Shown: positions 15,158-23,889 of the stretch, one piece after another
Layout: every line of letters begins with the position of its first letter
How positions within the stretch are numbered: the first letter of the stretch is position 1
DNA from: CAVXDY01 sp963760715
Lineage (GTDB): Bacteria; Actinomycetota; Thermoleophilia; Miltoncostaeales; Miltoncostaeaceae
Reading direction: 5' to 3'
DNA: 64,000 nt
Assembly: GCA_963760715.1 (NCBI GenBank)
Contig: CAVXDY010000004.1
Location: 1-64,000 of the forward strand
Notes under the pieces: model-generated
What the model was told of the DNA's origin: nothing
The model's input: the letters and a program-made list of their open reading frames with translations, nothing else
The model's database searches: none
Made by a program: the position numbers and the translations under genes

Positions 15158-15904
15158 ATGAAGGGCTGGATCATCGTCCTCACGGTTCCCTTGGTCGCCC
15201 TGCTCGGCGCAGGAGTGATCGGATTCGCGATCGGCAACAGCGATAGCGGCGGTTCGGGTGCGCCGACGACCACCACGACCACGACCGCCAGCGCAGCGGT
15301 GGATCCGCACGTCGCCGCAGGGGCGCACGACTTCGTGCGGTTCGCCTGTTCCCAGTGCCACGGCGCGCTCGGCCAGGGCGGCATATCGCCTGCGGTGCCC
15401 GCGCTGACGACGATCGGGGCGACGCTCACCCCGGCGCAGCTGAGGAAGATCATCGACAAGGGCCTCGGCGTCGTGAGCGACCCGAAGCGCCCCTACATGC
15501 CCCCGTGGGGATCGCTCCTCTCGAGCCAGCAGGTCAACGACCTCGTGAGCTACCTGCACGCCGGGCTGCCGGCCGTGCCCGACGCGACCCCGGTCCCGGT
15601 GCCCGTCGGCCAGGGCGATGTGGTGGCCGGGGCGGCCCTGTACGAGCGCTACGGCTGCATCAACTGCCATGGGCCGAACGCGCTGGGCGGCGTCCCCAAC
15701 CCCGCCTCTCCCGACAAGACCATCCCGCCGCTCAGCGGCGCGGCCTTCCGCAGCGAGTTCAACACCGACGCCAAGATCGCCGACTTCATCGTGACCGGGA
15801 GCGTCCTCGGCAAGGCCCCGATCGCGAGCATGCCCCACTGGGGCGGCATCCTGCCGCCCGCCGAGGTGGCCCAGATCGTGGCCTACCTCAAGACGCTGAG
15901 GTAG
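15158..15904 (+). CDS. Membrane-anchored diheme cytochrome c
   Basis: 248 residues. An N-terminal transmembrane anchor (IIVLTVPLVALLGAGVIGFAI) is followed by a Thr-rich linker. Two c-type heme domains follow, each with CxxCH: CSQCH (about residue 66) and CINCH (about residue 167). Probable axial Met residues lie in YMPPWG and ASMPHWGG. It would be extracytoplasmic and shuttle electrons, for example to a terminal oxidase. No oxidase or maturation gene is adjacent, so its partner is unknown. Confidence 0.9.
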   Translation: MKGWIIVLTVPLVALLGAGVIGFAIGNSDSGGSGAPTTTTTTTASAAVDPHVAAGAHDFVRFACSQCHGALGQGGISPAVPALTTIGATLTPAQLRKIIDKGLGVVSDPKRPYMPPWGSLLSSQQVNDLVSYLHAGLPAVPDATPVPVPVGQGDVVAGAALYERYGCINCHGPNALGGVPNPASPDKTIPPLSGAAFRSEFNTDAKIADFIVTGSVLGKAPIASMPHWGGILPPAEVAQIVAYLKTLR

Positions 15905-15937
15905 AGGCACTCCCCCCGGGCGCCGGGACGCCCCGAA

Positions 15938-17107
15938 TCAGGCGAGTTCGAGGATCGTCGCGTTCGCCATGCCGCCTCCCTCGCACATCGTCTGCAGGCC
16001 ATAGCGCGCGTCCCGACGGCCCATCTCGTGCACAAGGGTCGTCATGAGCCGGGCGCCGCTGCACCCCAGCGGATGGCCGAGGGCGATCGCACCGCCGTTG
16101 ACGTTCACCCGCTCGAGATCCGCGTCGAGCTCGCGTGCCCACGCCAAGGGCACGGAGGCGAATGCCTCGCTGACCTCGAAGAGATTGATGTCCTCCATCT
16201 CGAGCCCGGCCCGCTCGAGAACCTTGCGTGTGCTCGGGATCGGGCCGGAGAGCCCCTCGATCGGGTCGACGCCGGCGAGTGCGAACGAGTGGAAGCGCGC
16301 CAGGGGGCGAAGACCGAGGCGCGTCGCGGCCCTCTCGGAGACGATCAGCACGGCGGCGGCGCCGTCGCTGAGCTGCGAACAGGTGGCGGCCGTCAGGCGA
16401 CCATCCTCGCGGAACACCCTCCGCAGTCCGGCGAGCTTCTCGAGGGTGGTCCCGGGACGGATCCCCTCGTCCGCCGTCGCCGTCCAGACGCGGTCCTCCC
16501 GCTCGGCGCGGACGGGCAGGATCTCCGCCTCGAAGCGCCCCTCGTCGGTGGCCGCCGCCGCGCGCAGGTGCGACGAGAGGGCGAAGGCGTCGAGCTCCTC
16601 GCGGGTGAGCTCGAAGCGCTCGGCGATCATCTCGCCGCAGATCCCCTGGTCGATGAACGCGTCGTCCGCCAGGCCGTAGCGCTCGCGGAAGCGCGTGCCG
16701 TAGGCGGCCGCGGGGTCGGGCGCGTTGGCCCACATCGGCACGCGTGTCATCGACTCGACGCCGGCCGCGATGACGATGTCGTAGGCCCCCGCCATGACCC
16801 CCTGGGCGGCGAAGTGAGCGGCCTGCTGGGAGCTGCCGCACTGCCGGTCGATCGTCGTCGCGGGCACGCTCTCGGGGAATCCGGCGCCGAGGACGGCGCT
16901 GCGCCCGATGTTGCACGACTGCTCGCCCACCTGGTCCAGGCAGCCGACGATCACGTCGTCCACCTCGCCGGGATCGACGCCCGCCCGCTCGACCACCGCG
17001 GTCAGGACCTCGCTCAGGAGGTCGGCCGGGTGCCAGCCGGACAGCATCCCGTCGCGCCGGCCGATCGGGGTGCGCACGGCCTCGACGATCAGTGCGTCCG
17101 AGCTCAT
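15938..17107 (-). CDS. Thiolase (acetyl-CoA acetyltransferase)
   Basis: 389 residues. Thiolase hallmarks: nucleophile Cys in DRQCGSSQQA (about residue 90), NVNGGAIALGHPLGCSGAR with the catalytic His, and CEGGGMANA with the second Cys. The usual NEAFA is SEAFA here. It condenses two acyl-CoA units or cleaves 3-ketoacyl-CoA. Its ATG overlaps the TGA of the enoyl-CoA hydratase gene. Next to the PHA genes it probably supplies acetoacetyl-CoA-type precursors. A beta-oxidation role is equally compatible. Confidence 0.93.
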   Translation of the reverse strand: MSSDALIVEAVRTPIGRRDGMLSGWHPADLLSEVLTAVVERAGVDPGEVDDVIVGCLDQVGEQSCNIGRSAVLGAGFPESVPATTIDRQCGSSQQAAHFAAQGVMAGAYDIVIAAGVESMTRVPMWANAPDPAAAYGTRFRERYGLADDAFIDQGICGEMIAERFELTREELDAFALSSHLRAAAATDEGRFEAEILPVRAEREDRVWTATADEGIRPGTTLEKLAGLRRVFREDGRLTAATCSQLSDGAAAVLIVSERAATRLGLRPLARFHSFALAGVDPIEGLSGPIPSTRKVLERAGLEMEDINLFEVSEAFASVPLAWARELDADLERVNVNGGAIALGHPLGCSGARLMTTLVHEMGRRDARYGLQTMCEGGGMANATILELA

Positions 17108-17901
17108 CGGGCGATCACCTCCTCGTGGCCCGCGAACCGGGCCGGGCGCTTCTCGAAGAAGGCGTCCATCCCCTCACGCTGGTCCGGCGTGGTGAACGCG
17201 AGCGCGAACCCATCGATCTCGCGGGCGAACGGAGCGGGAGCGTCTCCGCCGAGGGCCAGATTGCAGAGGCGCTTGGCCGACGCGACCGCCCAGCCCGGTC
17301 GCGAGGCGATGGTCGCGGCCAGCTCGACCGCCGCGTCGAGCAGGTCGGCCTTGGGGTGGACGTGCGTGACGAGGCCGGCGTGCAGAGCCTCCTCGGACGT
17401 CACCAACCGGCCCGTCAGGATCAGCTCCTTCGCGAAGCCGATCGACGTGGCGCGGGCGAGCCGCTGCGTCCCGCCCCATCCGGGGATGACACCGAGGGTG
17501 ACCTCGGGCTGTCCGAACCGGGCCGTGTCGGCGGCGACGCGGATGTCGCACGCGAGGGCGATCTCACAACCGCCGCCGAGGGCGAAGCCGTTGACGGCCG
17601 CCACCACCGGTGTGCCGAGACCCTCGATCAGGTCCGCGACCCGGTGGCCACGCTCGGCGAACGCCCGGGCCTCGAGGGCCGTGGCCGTGCGCATGTGGCC
17701 GATGTCGGCCCCGGCGCAGAACGCCTTCTCGCCGGCACCCGTGAGCACCACCGCGCGGAGCGTCGGGTCGGCGTCCACCTCGCGCAGCACGCGCTCCAGG
17801 TCGTCGAGCATCTCGGGCGAGAGCGCGTTCAGCGCCTCCGGCCGGTTGAGGGTGAGGACCGCGACGGCGTCGCGGCGCTCGAGGTCGATGGACACAGGCA
17901 T
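17104..17901 (-). CDS. Enoyl-CoA hydratase/isomerase family protein
   Basis: 265 residues with the crotonase fold: FCAGADI (oxyanion hole), NGFALGGGCEIALACD with one catalytic Glu region, and FGQPEVTLGVIPGWGGTQRL with the second Glu. It hydrates trans-2-enoyl-CoA to (S)-3-hydroxyacyl-CoA. First gene of a two-gene minus-strand operon with the thiolase (four-base ATGA overlap), diverging from the PHA operon over about 85 bases. Confidence 0.93.
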   Translation of the reverse strand: MPVSIDLERRDAVAVLTLNRPEALNALSPEMLDDLERVLREVDADPTLRAVVLTGAGEKAFCAGADIGHMRTATALEARAFAERGHRVADLIEGLGTPVVAAVNGFALGGGCEIALACDIRVAADTARFGQPEVTLGVIPGWGGTQRLARATSIGFAKELILTGRLVTSEEALHAGLVTHVHPKADLLDAAVELAATIASRPGWAVASAKRLCNLALGGDAPAPFAREIDGFALAFTTPDQREGMDAFFEKRPARFAGHEEVIAR

Positions 17902-17952
17902 TCTCCGGGATCGGGAGCAGGGGACGGCTCGAGCGGAAGAGGTCGAGACAGG

Positions 17953-17981
17953 TTGACAGGCCGGAATGATAGGTGAAATAT
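17953..17981 (+). promoter_or_regulatory. Possible promoter of the PHA operon regulator
   Basis: TTGACA at 17953-17958, a 17-base spacer and AAATAT at 17976-17981. The -10 is weak. Transcription would begin near 17988, the preferred ATG of the PadR/PhaQ gene, which lacks a ribosome binding site. The message could therefore be leaderless. Confidence 0.4.
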
Positions 17982-17987
17982 GCCTCT

Positions 17988-18467
17988 ATGGGCGATACGC
18001 ATCCGGAGAACGCGAACGGCGACGGAAACCGTGCGAACGGCGACCGGCGCCAGGAGAACAAGGTGCAGCCGCGATCGTGGCTCCAGCCCTTCCTCCTCCT
18101 CGCGCTCGATCAGTGGCAGAGCCACGGCTACGAGCTCATCCGGCGCATGTCCGGGTTCGGGTTCGAGACGCTCGACCGCGGAAGCGTCTACCGCACTCTG
18201 CGCCAACTCGAGAAGGACGGCCTCGTCGTGTCCGGCTGGGACACCTCGAAGGAGGGCCCGGCGCGCCGCCTCTACTCCCTCACGGACGCGGGCAGGGCGT
18301 ATCTCAACATCTGGGCCGTGTCGCTGCGCAGCTACCAGGTGATGCTGAACCAGTTCTTCAGCCTGTATCCGTCGCCGGCGCCCCCGCCCGAGGACGAGGC
18401 CGACGGCCTGGACGATGCGGCGTCCGGGAACGGCTCCGCCCACGCGGCGAAGCGGGGTGCGAAGTGA
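17988..18467 (+). CDS. phaQ: PadR family regulator, PhaQ-like PHA-responsive repressor
   Basis: 159 residues from ATG 17988 (a GTG five codons upstream is possible). The winged-helix core matches PadR proteins and in particular the Bacillus PhaQ repressor as I remember it: LQPFLLLALDQWQSHGYELI, then GFGFETLDRGSVYRTLRQLE, SGWDTSKEGPARRLYSLTD and YQVMLNQFF. PhaQ senses PHB and represses the phasin/synthase operon. Here the gene opens the plus-strand operon and its stop overlaps the next start. The acidic/Ala C-terminal tail is not part of the conserved domain. Confidence 0.8.
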   Translation: MGDTHPENANGDGNRANGDRRQENKVQPRSWLQPFLLLALDQWQSHGYELIRRMSGFGFETLDRGSVYRTLRQLEKDGLVVSGWDTSKEGPARRLYSLTDAGRAYLNIWAVSLRSYQVMLNQFFSLYPSPAPPPEDEADGLDDAASGNGSAHAAKRGAK

Positions 18468-19051
18468 GCGACGGGACCTCTGCCCCGAACGACCCCGCGC
18501 AACCGATGGGCGACGCGTACGCGCAGGCCATGCAGCGCTGGTCGAAGGCGATGGAGGAGATCGTGGGCGGCCCGGACTTCGCCGCCGCCTCGGGGAAGCT
18601 CCTCGCCGTGTACGCCCAGCAGCAGCAGGCGATGCGGGCGGCCTCCCGGATCGCGGCGGAGAGCATGCAGATGCCCACCACCGAGGATCTGGCCGAGGTG
18701 GCGCAGCTCGTGATCAACGTGGAGCGGAAGGTCGACGAGCTCACCGATCACGCGGCGGACCTCGTGACGCGGGTCACGGCGATCGAGGCGCGACTCGCCG
18801 ACGCGACGGCCGCCGCTCTCGCCATCCCCGCCCGCCTCACCGCCATCGAGGAGGCGATCGGCGAGCTGGCGCGACGGTCCGCCGACCGGGTCGCCGAGCC
18901 CGCCGGCACCGACGAGCCGACCGCCGCGCGCGCCCCGACGCGCGCGTCCGGGCTGAAGAGGACGTCCCCCGCCACCGCGAAGGCTCCCGCGGCGAAGGTG
19001 CCGGCAGCCGCCAAGGGCACCCGCCGCCGCACACCGCCCGCCGACGGTTAG
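18464..19051 (+). CDS. phaE: PHA synthase subunit, PhaE-like
   Basis: 195 residues from GTG 18464, overlapping the PhaQ stop. Residues 10-70 (YAQAMQRWSKAMEEIVGGPD...LLAVYAQQQQAMRAA) and a long amphipathic/coiled segment (LVINVERKVDELTDHAADLV) resemble PhaE/phasin-type proteins. The C-terminus is an Ala/Lys/Pro-rich tail like those of granule-binding proteins. It lies 16 bases upstream of a class III PhaC, which requires PhaE (or PhaR) for activity. Identified mainly by position and composition. Confidence 0.6.
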   Translation: MSDGTSAPNDPAQPMGDAYAQAMQRWSKAMEEIVGGPDFAAASGKLLAVYAQQQQAMRAASRIAAESMQMPTTEDLAEVAQLVINVERKVDELTDHAADLVTRVTAIEARLADATAAALAIPARLTAIEEAIGELARRSADRVAEPAGTDEPTAARAPTRASGLKRTSPATAKAPAAKVPAAAKGTRRRTPPADG

Positions 19052-19067
19052 GACGGTACCGGCGGCC

Positions 19068-20081
19068 GTGACCGTGGAGGCCGCCCCCGCGGCGGGCCCG
19101 GAGATCGATGAGGTCCCCACGGGGAGGAGCCCCCGGGACATCGTCTGGACCCGCAACAAGACGACCCTCTACCGCTATCGGCCGATCGGGCCGCGGGCCC
19201 ACGCCACGCCGGTGCTGCTCGTGTACGCGCTCATCAACCGTCCCTACATTTTCGACCTGCGGCCCGACAACAGCTTCGTGCGCCACCTGCTCGGGCGCGG
19301 GTACGACGTCTTCCTCATCGACTGGGGGCGCCCCGGGTGGGAGGACCGCGGGATCACCCTCGACGAGCTCGTCGGCGAGCACCTGCCGAAGGCGGTCGAG
19401 CGCATGGCCCGCGCCGGGGCCGGCGGCGACTACACGCTCTTCGGCTACTGCATGGGCGGCACCATGGGGGTCATCCACGCGGCGCTCCAGCCCACGGGGT
19501 TGAGGAACCTCGTCGCGCTCACCACCCCGATCGACTTCTCCCGGGCGGGCCTGCACTCCGTCTGGACCGACCCGCGCCACTTCGACGCCGCCGCGGTCGC
19601 AGACGCCCTCGGCAACATCTCGGGGTCGCTCATCGACCTCGGCAACAAGCTGCTGAGGCCCGTGGCCAACTTCGTCGAGGTCCACACCTCGATGCTGGAG
19701 CGCCTTCGCGCGGGAAGGGACATGACCGCCTGGCGCGCGATGAACCAATGGGTCAACGACGGCGTCCCGTTCGCGGGCGCCGCCTTCGTCCAGTGGATCG
19801 AGGACTTCTACCAGCAGAACCTGCTGGCCCGCGGCGCGTTGAGCATGGCCGGACGCCCGGTCCACCTCTCGGCCATCACCGCGCCGCTCCTCACCATCGC
19901 CGGGTCGAAGGACCACATCGTCCCGCCGGAGATGGCCCGCCCGCTCAACGACCTGGTCGCGAGCCGCGACAGCGAGTACCTCGAGCTGCCGGCGGGCCAC
20001 GTCGGCCTGCTGGCCGGGTCCGGCGCGCGCGACCTGCTCTGGCCGAAGGTCACCGACTGGCTCGACGCCCGCTCCGACTGA
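19068..20081 (+). CDS. phaC: Class III polyhydroxyalkanoate synthase PhaC
   Basis: 337 residues, the short class III size. Lipase-like box GYCMGGT with nucleophile Cys at about 128, catalytic Asp in SKDHIVPPEM and His in PAGHVGLL. N-terminal PVLLVYALINRPYIFDLRPD and FLIDWGRPG are typical of PhaC. It polymerises (R)-3-hydroxyacyl-CoA into PHA at the granule surface, normally with PhaE. GTG start. A second, class I synthase follows in the same operon. Confidence 0.93.
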   Translation: MTVEAAPAAGPEIDEVPTGRSPRDIVWTRNKTTLYRYRPIGPRAHATPVLLVYALINRPYIFDLRPDNSFVRHLLGRGYDVFLIDWGRPGWEDRGITLDELVGEHLPKAVERMARAGAGGDYTLFGYCMGGTMGVIHAALQPTGLRNLVALTTPIDFSRAGLHSVWTDPRHFDAAAVADALGNISGSLIDLGNKLLRPVANFVEVHTSMLERLRAGRDMTAWRAMNQWVNDGVPFAGAAFVQWIEDFYQQNLLARGALSMAGRPVHLSAITAPLLTIAGSKDHIVPPEMARPLNDLVASRDSEYLELPAGHVGLLAGSGARDLLWPKVTDWLDARSD

Positions 20082-20134
20082 CCGACAATGGCGCCGCCCT
20101 GTCGGGCGCCGCCGAAAACTCTGGGGGATCCGCC

Positions 20135-20575
20135 ATGCCCGACCCGTTTCCGACGTATGCGCCTGGAAAGACCATCGAGCAGCTCTCGGTCGGCGACAGC
20201 GCCAGCCTGTCGGGGAGCTTCTCGCAGGGGGACATCGAAGCCTTCGCGCGGATCTCGGGCGACGACAACCCCGCACATGTCGACGCCGCATGGGCCGAGG
20301 CGTCGCCCTTCGGCGGCCGGGTGGCGCACGGCGTGCTCACCGCCGGGCTGATCTCCGCCGTGCTCGGCACCCAGCTGCCCGGCCCGGGGTCGATCTACAT
20401 GTCCCAGACGCTCAAGTGGCTCGCCCCGGTGCGCCCCGGAGACGCCCTGACCGCCGTCGTGACGGTCAAGGAGATCATCCCCGAGAAGAAGCGCGTGGTG
20501 CTCGAGACGATCGTGCAGAAGGACGGCGAGACCGTCCTCACCGGCGAGGCGCTCGTGATGCCGCCCCGTGGGTGA
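20135..20575 (+). CDS. phaJ: MaoC-like (R)-specific enoyl-CoA hydratase
   Basis: 146 residues, hot-dog fold. Hydratase-2 motif: FARISGDDNPAHVDAAWAE with catalytic Asp and His, followed by FGGRVAHGVLTAGL. Such proteins (PhaJ) convert trans-2-enoyl-CoA to (R)-3-hydroxyacyl-CoA, feeding fatty acid intermediates to PHA synthase. Position between class III phaC and the dehydrogenase gene supports this role. The gene symbol is assigned by context. Confidence 0.85.
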   Translation: MPDPFPTYAPGKTIEQLSVGDSASLSGSFSQGDIEAFARISGDDNPAHVDAAWAEASPFGGRVAHGVLTAGLISAVLGTQLPGPGSIYMSQTLKWLAPVRPGDALTAVVTVKEIIPEKKRVVLETIVQKDGETVLTGEALVMPPRG

Positions 20576-20615
20576 GACCCGCGCGGCCGGGGCATCCGAA
20601 CAACGAGGGGGGAGC

Positions 20616-21659
20616 ATGATCCGAAGGATGGCGGTACTCGGGGCCGGCGTGATGGGCAGCGAGATCGCCCAGACGGCCGCGGCGGGGGGCGTCGAGGTGA
20701 GGCTGCTCGACTCCGTCCCGGAGGCGCTGGAGCGCGGGGTGGCGCACGTCGCCAAGATCTGCGACCGCCGCGTGCAGCGCGGGCGGATGAGCGCCGAGGA
20801 CGCGCAGGCGATCACGTCGCGGGTCCACCCGACGATGGACGCCTCCGACCTGTCCGACTGCGACCTGGCGATCGAGGCGGTGCCGGAGATCCTGGACCTC
20901 AAGCGCCAGGTCTTCGGCGTCCTCGACGCGGCCCTTCCCGCCGGGGCGATCCTCGCCTCGAACACCTCGGGCCTCTCCATCACGGCGCTGGCCGCGGAGA
21001 CGAGCCGGCCCGATCTGGTCGTGGGGCTCCACTTCTTCAACCCCGCCAGCGTGATGAAGCTGGTGGAGGTCATCCGCGGGGACACCACCAGCGAGGCGAC
21101 CATGGCCGCCGCCGAGGAGCTCGCCACGGCCCTGGGCAAGGTGCCGGTCCGGGTGCGCGAGTGTCCGGGCTTCCTCGTCAACCGCATCCTCCTCCGGGCG
21201 CTGGTGGAGGCCTACCGGCACGCGGCCGAGCTCGGCGCGGACCTCGCCGCGGTCGATCGCGCCGTGGCGGAGGACGGGCCCGCCCCGATGGGCCCGTACG
21301 CGCTGGGCGACCTGATCGGGCTCGACACGCTCGGCCACATCCAGCGCGACCTGGAGGAGGCCTACGGGGAGCGCTTCGCCGACGGGGGCGAGATCGCCCG
21401 TCGCGTCGACGCCGGCCGCCTGGGAAAGAAGTCCGGCGCCGGTTTCTACGACGGCGACCCGGCGGAGGCGGCCGCCGACGCAGCCGGCCACGAGGTGGCC
21501 GCCCGGTACTACGCGGGCGCCCTCGACGAGGCGCGGCGCTGCGTCGAGGAGGAGATCGCCGCACCCGGCGACGTGGACGTCGCGATGCGCTACGGCTGCG
21601 GATGGGAGACCGGACCGCTCGAGTGGGCCCGGTCCACGGAGGCCTCTCCGGCCGGCTGA
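20616..21659 (+). CDS. 3-hydroxyacyl-CoA dehydrogenase
   Basis: 347 residues from ATG 20616, chosen for the GAGGGGGG just upstream. N-terminal Rossmann motif VLGAGVMGSEIAQTAA, catalytic His in VVGLHFFNPASVMKLVEVI, FLVNRILLRALVEAYRH and the C-terminal domain PYALGDLIGLDTLGHI plus GKKSGAGFYD. It interconverts (S)-3-hydroxyacyl-CoA and 3-ketoacyl-CoA with NAD. In this operon it links beta-oxidation-type intermediates with PHA precursor supply. The C-terminal extension beyond GAGFYD, about 65 residues, is longer than in minimal Hbd proteins. Confidence 0.92.
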   Translation: MIRRMAVLGAGVMGSEIAQTAAAGGVEVRLLDSVPEALERGVAHVAKICDRRVQRGRMSAEDAQAITSRVHPTMDASDLSDCDLAIEAVPEILDLKRQVFGVLDAALPAGAILASNTSGLSITALAAETSRPDLVVGLHFFNPASVMKLVEVIRGDTTSEATMAAAEELATALGKVPVRVRECPGFLVNRILLRALVEAYRHAAELGADLAAVDRAVAEDGPAPMGPYALGDLIGLDTLGHIQRDLEEAYGERFADGGEIARRVDAGRLGKKSGAGFYDGDPAEAAADAAGHEVAARYYAGALDEARRCVEEEIAAPGDVDVAMRYGCGWETGPLEWARSTEASPAG

Positions 21660-21728
21660 GCGCACGACACGATTCGAGACAAGCGACGTCGGCCCCGTGC
21701 CGACCACAAGCGACGAACGGAAGGAACC

Positions 21729-23495
21729 ATGACCTCCTCATCCAACGGCAACCCCGACACCGGCCCCGACCCGGTGCCCGAGGCGGACGCCGCCTCCGAG
21801 GCGCGAGAGTTCGAAGCCCTCGAGTCGCTGGACCCACTGGGCTTCACGGAGGCTTGGTCGAAGACCATCACCGCCGCCCTCGAGAACCCCGCGGGGATGG
21901 TGCAGGCCTGGAGCCGATACGTGTCGGGGCTCGCGGAGGCCTCCTCGGCCGCGGCCGACCGCGCTCGCGGGACCGAGACTCCCGGCCCGGTCCAGCCCGG
22001 GCGGCGCGACCGCCGCTTCCGGGATCCCGCCTGGGAGGAGAACCCCGCCTTCTTCGCGATGCTCCAGGCCTACCTGCTCTCGGGCCGCCTCGTCGGCGAC
22101 GTGCTCGACGCGTCAGAGGTCGACGAGGTCACCGAGCAGCGGATGGGCTTCCTCGCCGACGTGGTGATGGACGCCATGGCGCCGACGAACACCCTGTGGA
22201 CCAACCCCGCGGCCCTGAAGCGGGCGCTCGACACGGGGGGCACCAGCGTGATGCGCGGCTTCCAGACCTTCATGGACGACGTGGCGAACAACAAGGGCAT
22301 GCCGCGGCAGATCACGCCGGGCGCGTTCACCGTCGGCAAGGACCTCGCGATCACGCCGGGCAAGATCGTCTACCGCAACGACCTCATGGAGCTCATCCAG
22401 TACACGCCGCGCACCGAGACGGTCTACGCGACGCCGTTGCTGATGAGCCCGCCGTGGATCAACAAGTACTACATCATGGACCTCGCACCGGGGCGGAGCT
22501 TCGTGGAATGGGCGGTCGACCACGGCCACACCGTCTTCGCGATCAGCTACCACAACCCCGACACATCCGACCGCGACGTCCGCCTCGACGACTACCTGCT
22601 CAACGGGCCGATCGCCGCCCTCGACGTCATCCGGGAGATCACCGGAGCCGAGCAGGCGAACATCGTCGGGCTCTGCCTCGGCGGCACCCTCACCGCCGCC
22701 CTGCGCGCCTACCTCGCCTCCGCCGGCGAGCACCGCATCGCCTCCACCACCCTGCTCAACACCCTCGTGGACTTCAGCCGCCCCGGCCGCCTCGGGGCCT
22801 TCACCGACCGGGCCTCGGTGGAGCGGCTCGAGAAGCGCATGGCCGAGCGGGGCTTCCTCGAGGCCTCGGAGATGATGGGGATCTTCACCTTCATGCGCTC
22901 GAACGACCTGGTCTGGAACTACGCGGTGAACAACTGGCTCATGGGCGAGGACCCCCACCCCTTCGACATCCTCTCCTGGAACGCCGACAGCACCCGCATG
23001 CCGGCCAACATGCACTCCTTCTACCTGCGCTCGTGCTACCTGGGCAACGAGCTCGCACACGGCGAGATGGAGCTCGCCGGGACCCGGCTCGACCTGGGGA
23101 CCATCCACGGCGACCACTACGTCCTCGCCGCCATCGAGGACCACATCGCGCCCTGGGAGGGCAGCTACCTGACGACCCAGGTGCTCCCGAACGCCGACGT
23201 CCGCTACGTGCTGAGCGCGTCGGGCCACATCGCCGGCATCGTCAACCCGCCCAGCCCGAAGGCGTGGTACCGGACGTCCCCGGCGGCCCACCCGCACGGG
23301 GGCGCGGCGGTCGCGCACCCGCCCGACGCCAAGGAATGGTTCGAGACCTCGGTCCAGCACGAGGGGTCGTGGTGGGAGGACTGGGCCGAGTGGATCGGGG
23401 CCCGCTCCGGCGAGCGCGTCAAGCCGCCCCGCATGGGGAGCCGCAAGCACCGGCCCGTGGGCGACGCCCCGGGAACGTACGTGCTCGAGACGTGA
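21729..23495 (+). CDS. phaC: Class I polyhydroxyalkanoate synthase PhaC
   Basis: 588 residues, the class I/II size. PhaC N-terminal domain with FRDPAWEENPAFFAMLQAYL, then NLMELIQY-like DLMELIQYTP, PPWINKYYIMDLAPGRSFVE and lipase-like box GLCLGGT with Cys at about 316. Asp lies in IEDHIAPW and His in SASGHIAGIVNPP. The conserved Trp after the box region (WNADSTRMPANMHSFYLR) is also seen. It follows a class III synthase in the same operon, an unusual pairing. GGAAGGA lies before the ATG. Confidence 0.95.
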   Translation: MTSSSNGNPDTGPDPVPEADAASEAREFEALESLDPLGFTEAWSKTITAALENPAGMVQAWSRYVSGLAEASSAAADRARGTETPGPVQPGRRDRRFRDPAWEENPAFFAMLQAYLLSGRLVGDVLDASEVDEVTEQRMGFLADVVMDAMAPTNTLWTNPAALKRALDTGGTSVMRGFQTFMDDVANNKGMPRQITPGAFTVGKDLAITPGKIVYRNDLMELIQYTPRTETVYATPLLMSPPWINKYYIMDLAPGRSFVEWAVDHGHTVFAISYHNPDTSDRDVRLDDYLLNGPIAALDVIREITGAEQANIVGLCLGGTLTAALRAYLASAGEHRIASTTLLNTLVDFSRPGRLGAFTDRASVERLEKRMAERGFLEASEMMGIFTFMRSNDLVWNYAVNNWLMGEDPHPFDILSWNADSTRMPANMHSFYLRSCYLGNELAHGEMELAGTRLDLGTIHGDHYVLAAIEDHIAPWEGSYLTTQVLPNADVRYVLSASGHIAGIVNPPSPKAWYRTSPAAHPHGGAAVAHPPDAKEWFETSVQHEGSWWEDWAEWIGARSGERVKPPRMGSRKHRPVGDAPGTYVLET

Positions 23496-23502
23496 GCCTC
23501 GC

Positions 23503-23531
23503 TTGCAGAAGTACGCAGTGCGTACTATAGT
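23503..23531 (+). promoter_or_regulatory. Phasin promoter with embedded perfect palindrome
   Basis: TTGCAG (23503-23508), a 17-base spacer and TATAGT (23526-23531) form a good vegetative promoter 44 bases before the phasin start. The spacer is filled by AGTACGCA (23510-23517), G, TGCGTACT (23519-23526), a perfect 17-bp palindrome that touches the -10. A repressor bound here would block RNA polymerase. PhaQ or the XRE protein encoded just downstream are the obvious candidates. Confidence 0.75.
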
Positions 23532-23574
23532 GAGCAGACAAAGCACGAGAGAATTCCTACCCAGGAGGCACACA

Positions 23575-23877
23575 ATGCCGTCGCCCGCCATCGAGAGCAC
23601 GCTCGCCGCCCAGGACAAGGCCCTGAGCGCCCTTCGTGAGAGCCAGTCCGCCGTCGTCGACATCGTCGAGTCGTGGGCCAAGGCCGTCGAGAACTCCGTC
23701 CCGGACCTCCCCGCCATGCCCGTCGCCGGCTCCCTGCCGACGCCCGAGGAGATCATCAAGACCAGCTACGACTTCGCGGGCAAGGTGCTCGACGCGCAGC
23801 GCGAGTTCGCCGAGAAGCTCCTGAAGGCCGCCGCCCCGGCCGTCAAGACCACGAAGGTCAAGACGCCCGCCGCCTAA
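23575..23877 (+). CDS. Small phasin-like granule protein
   Basis: 100 residues from ATG 23575, with AGGAGG eight bases upstream, so high expression is likely. Almost entirely helical: LAAQDKALSALRESQSAVVD, then a Pro/Val spacer and EEIIKTSYDFAGKVLDAQRE, ending in a Lys/Ala/Pro tail (KTTKVKTPAA). This is the composition and the DFAGKVLDAQREFAEKLL pattern of phasins, which coat PHA granules. It has its own operator-bearing promoter and is followed 13 bases later by an XRE regulator. Confidence 0.75.
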   Translation: MPSPAIESTLAAQDKALSALRESQSAVVDIVESWAKAVENSVPDLPAMPVAGSLPTPEEIIKTSYDFAGKVLDAQREFAEKLLKAAAPAVKTTKVKTPAA

Positions 23878-23889
23878 GGATCCACGGGC

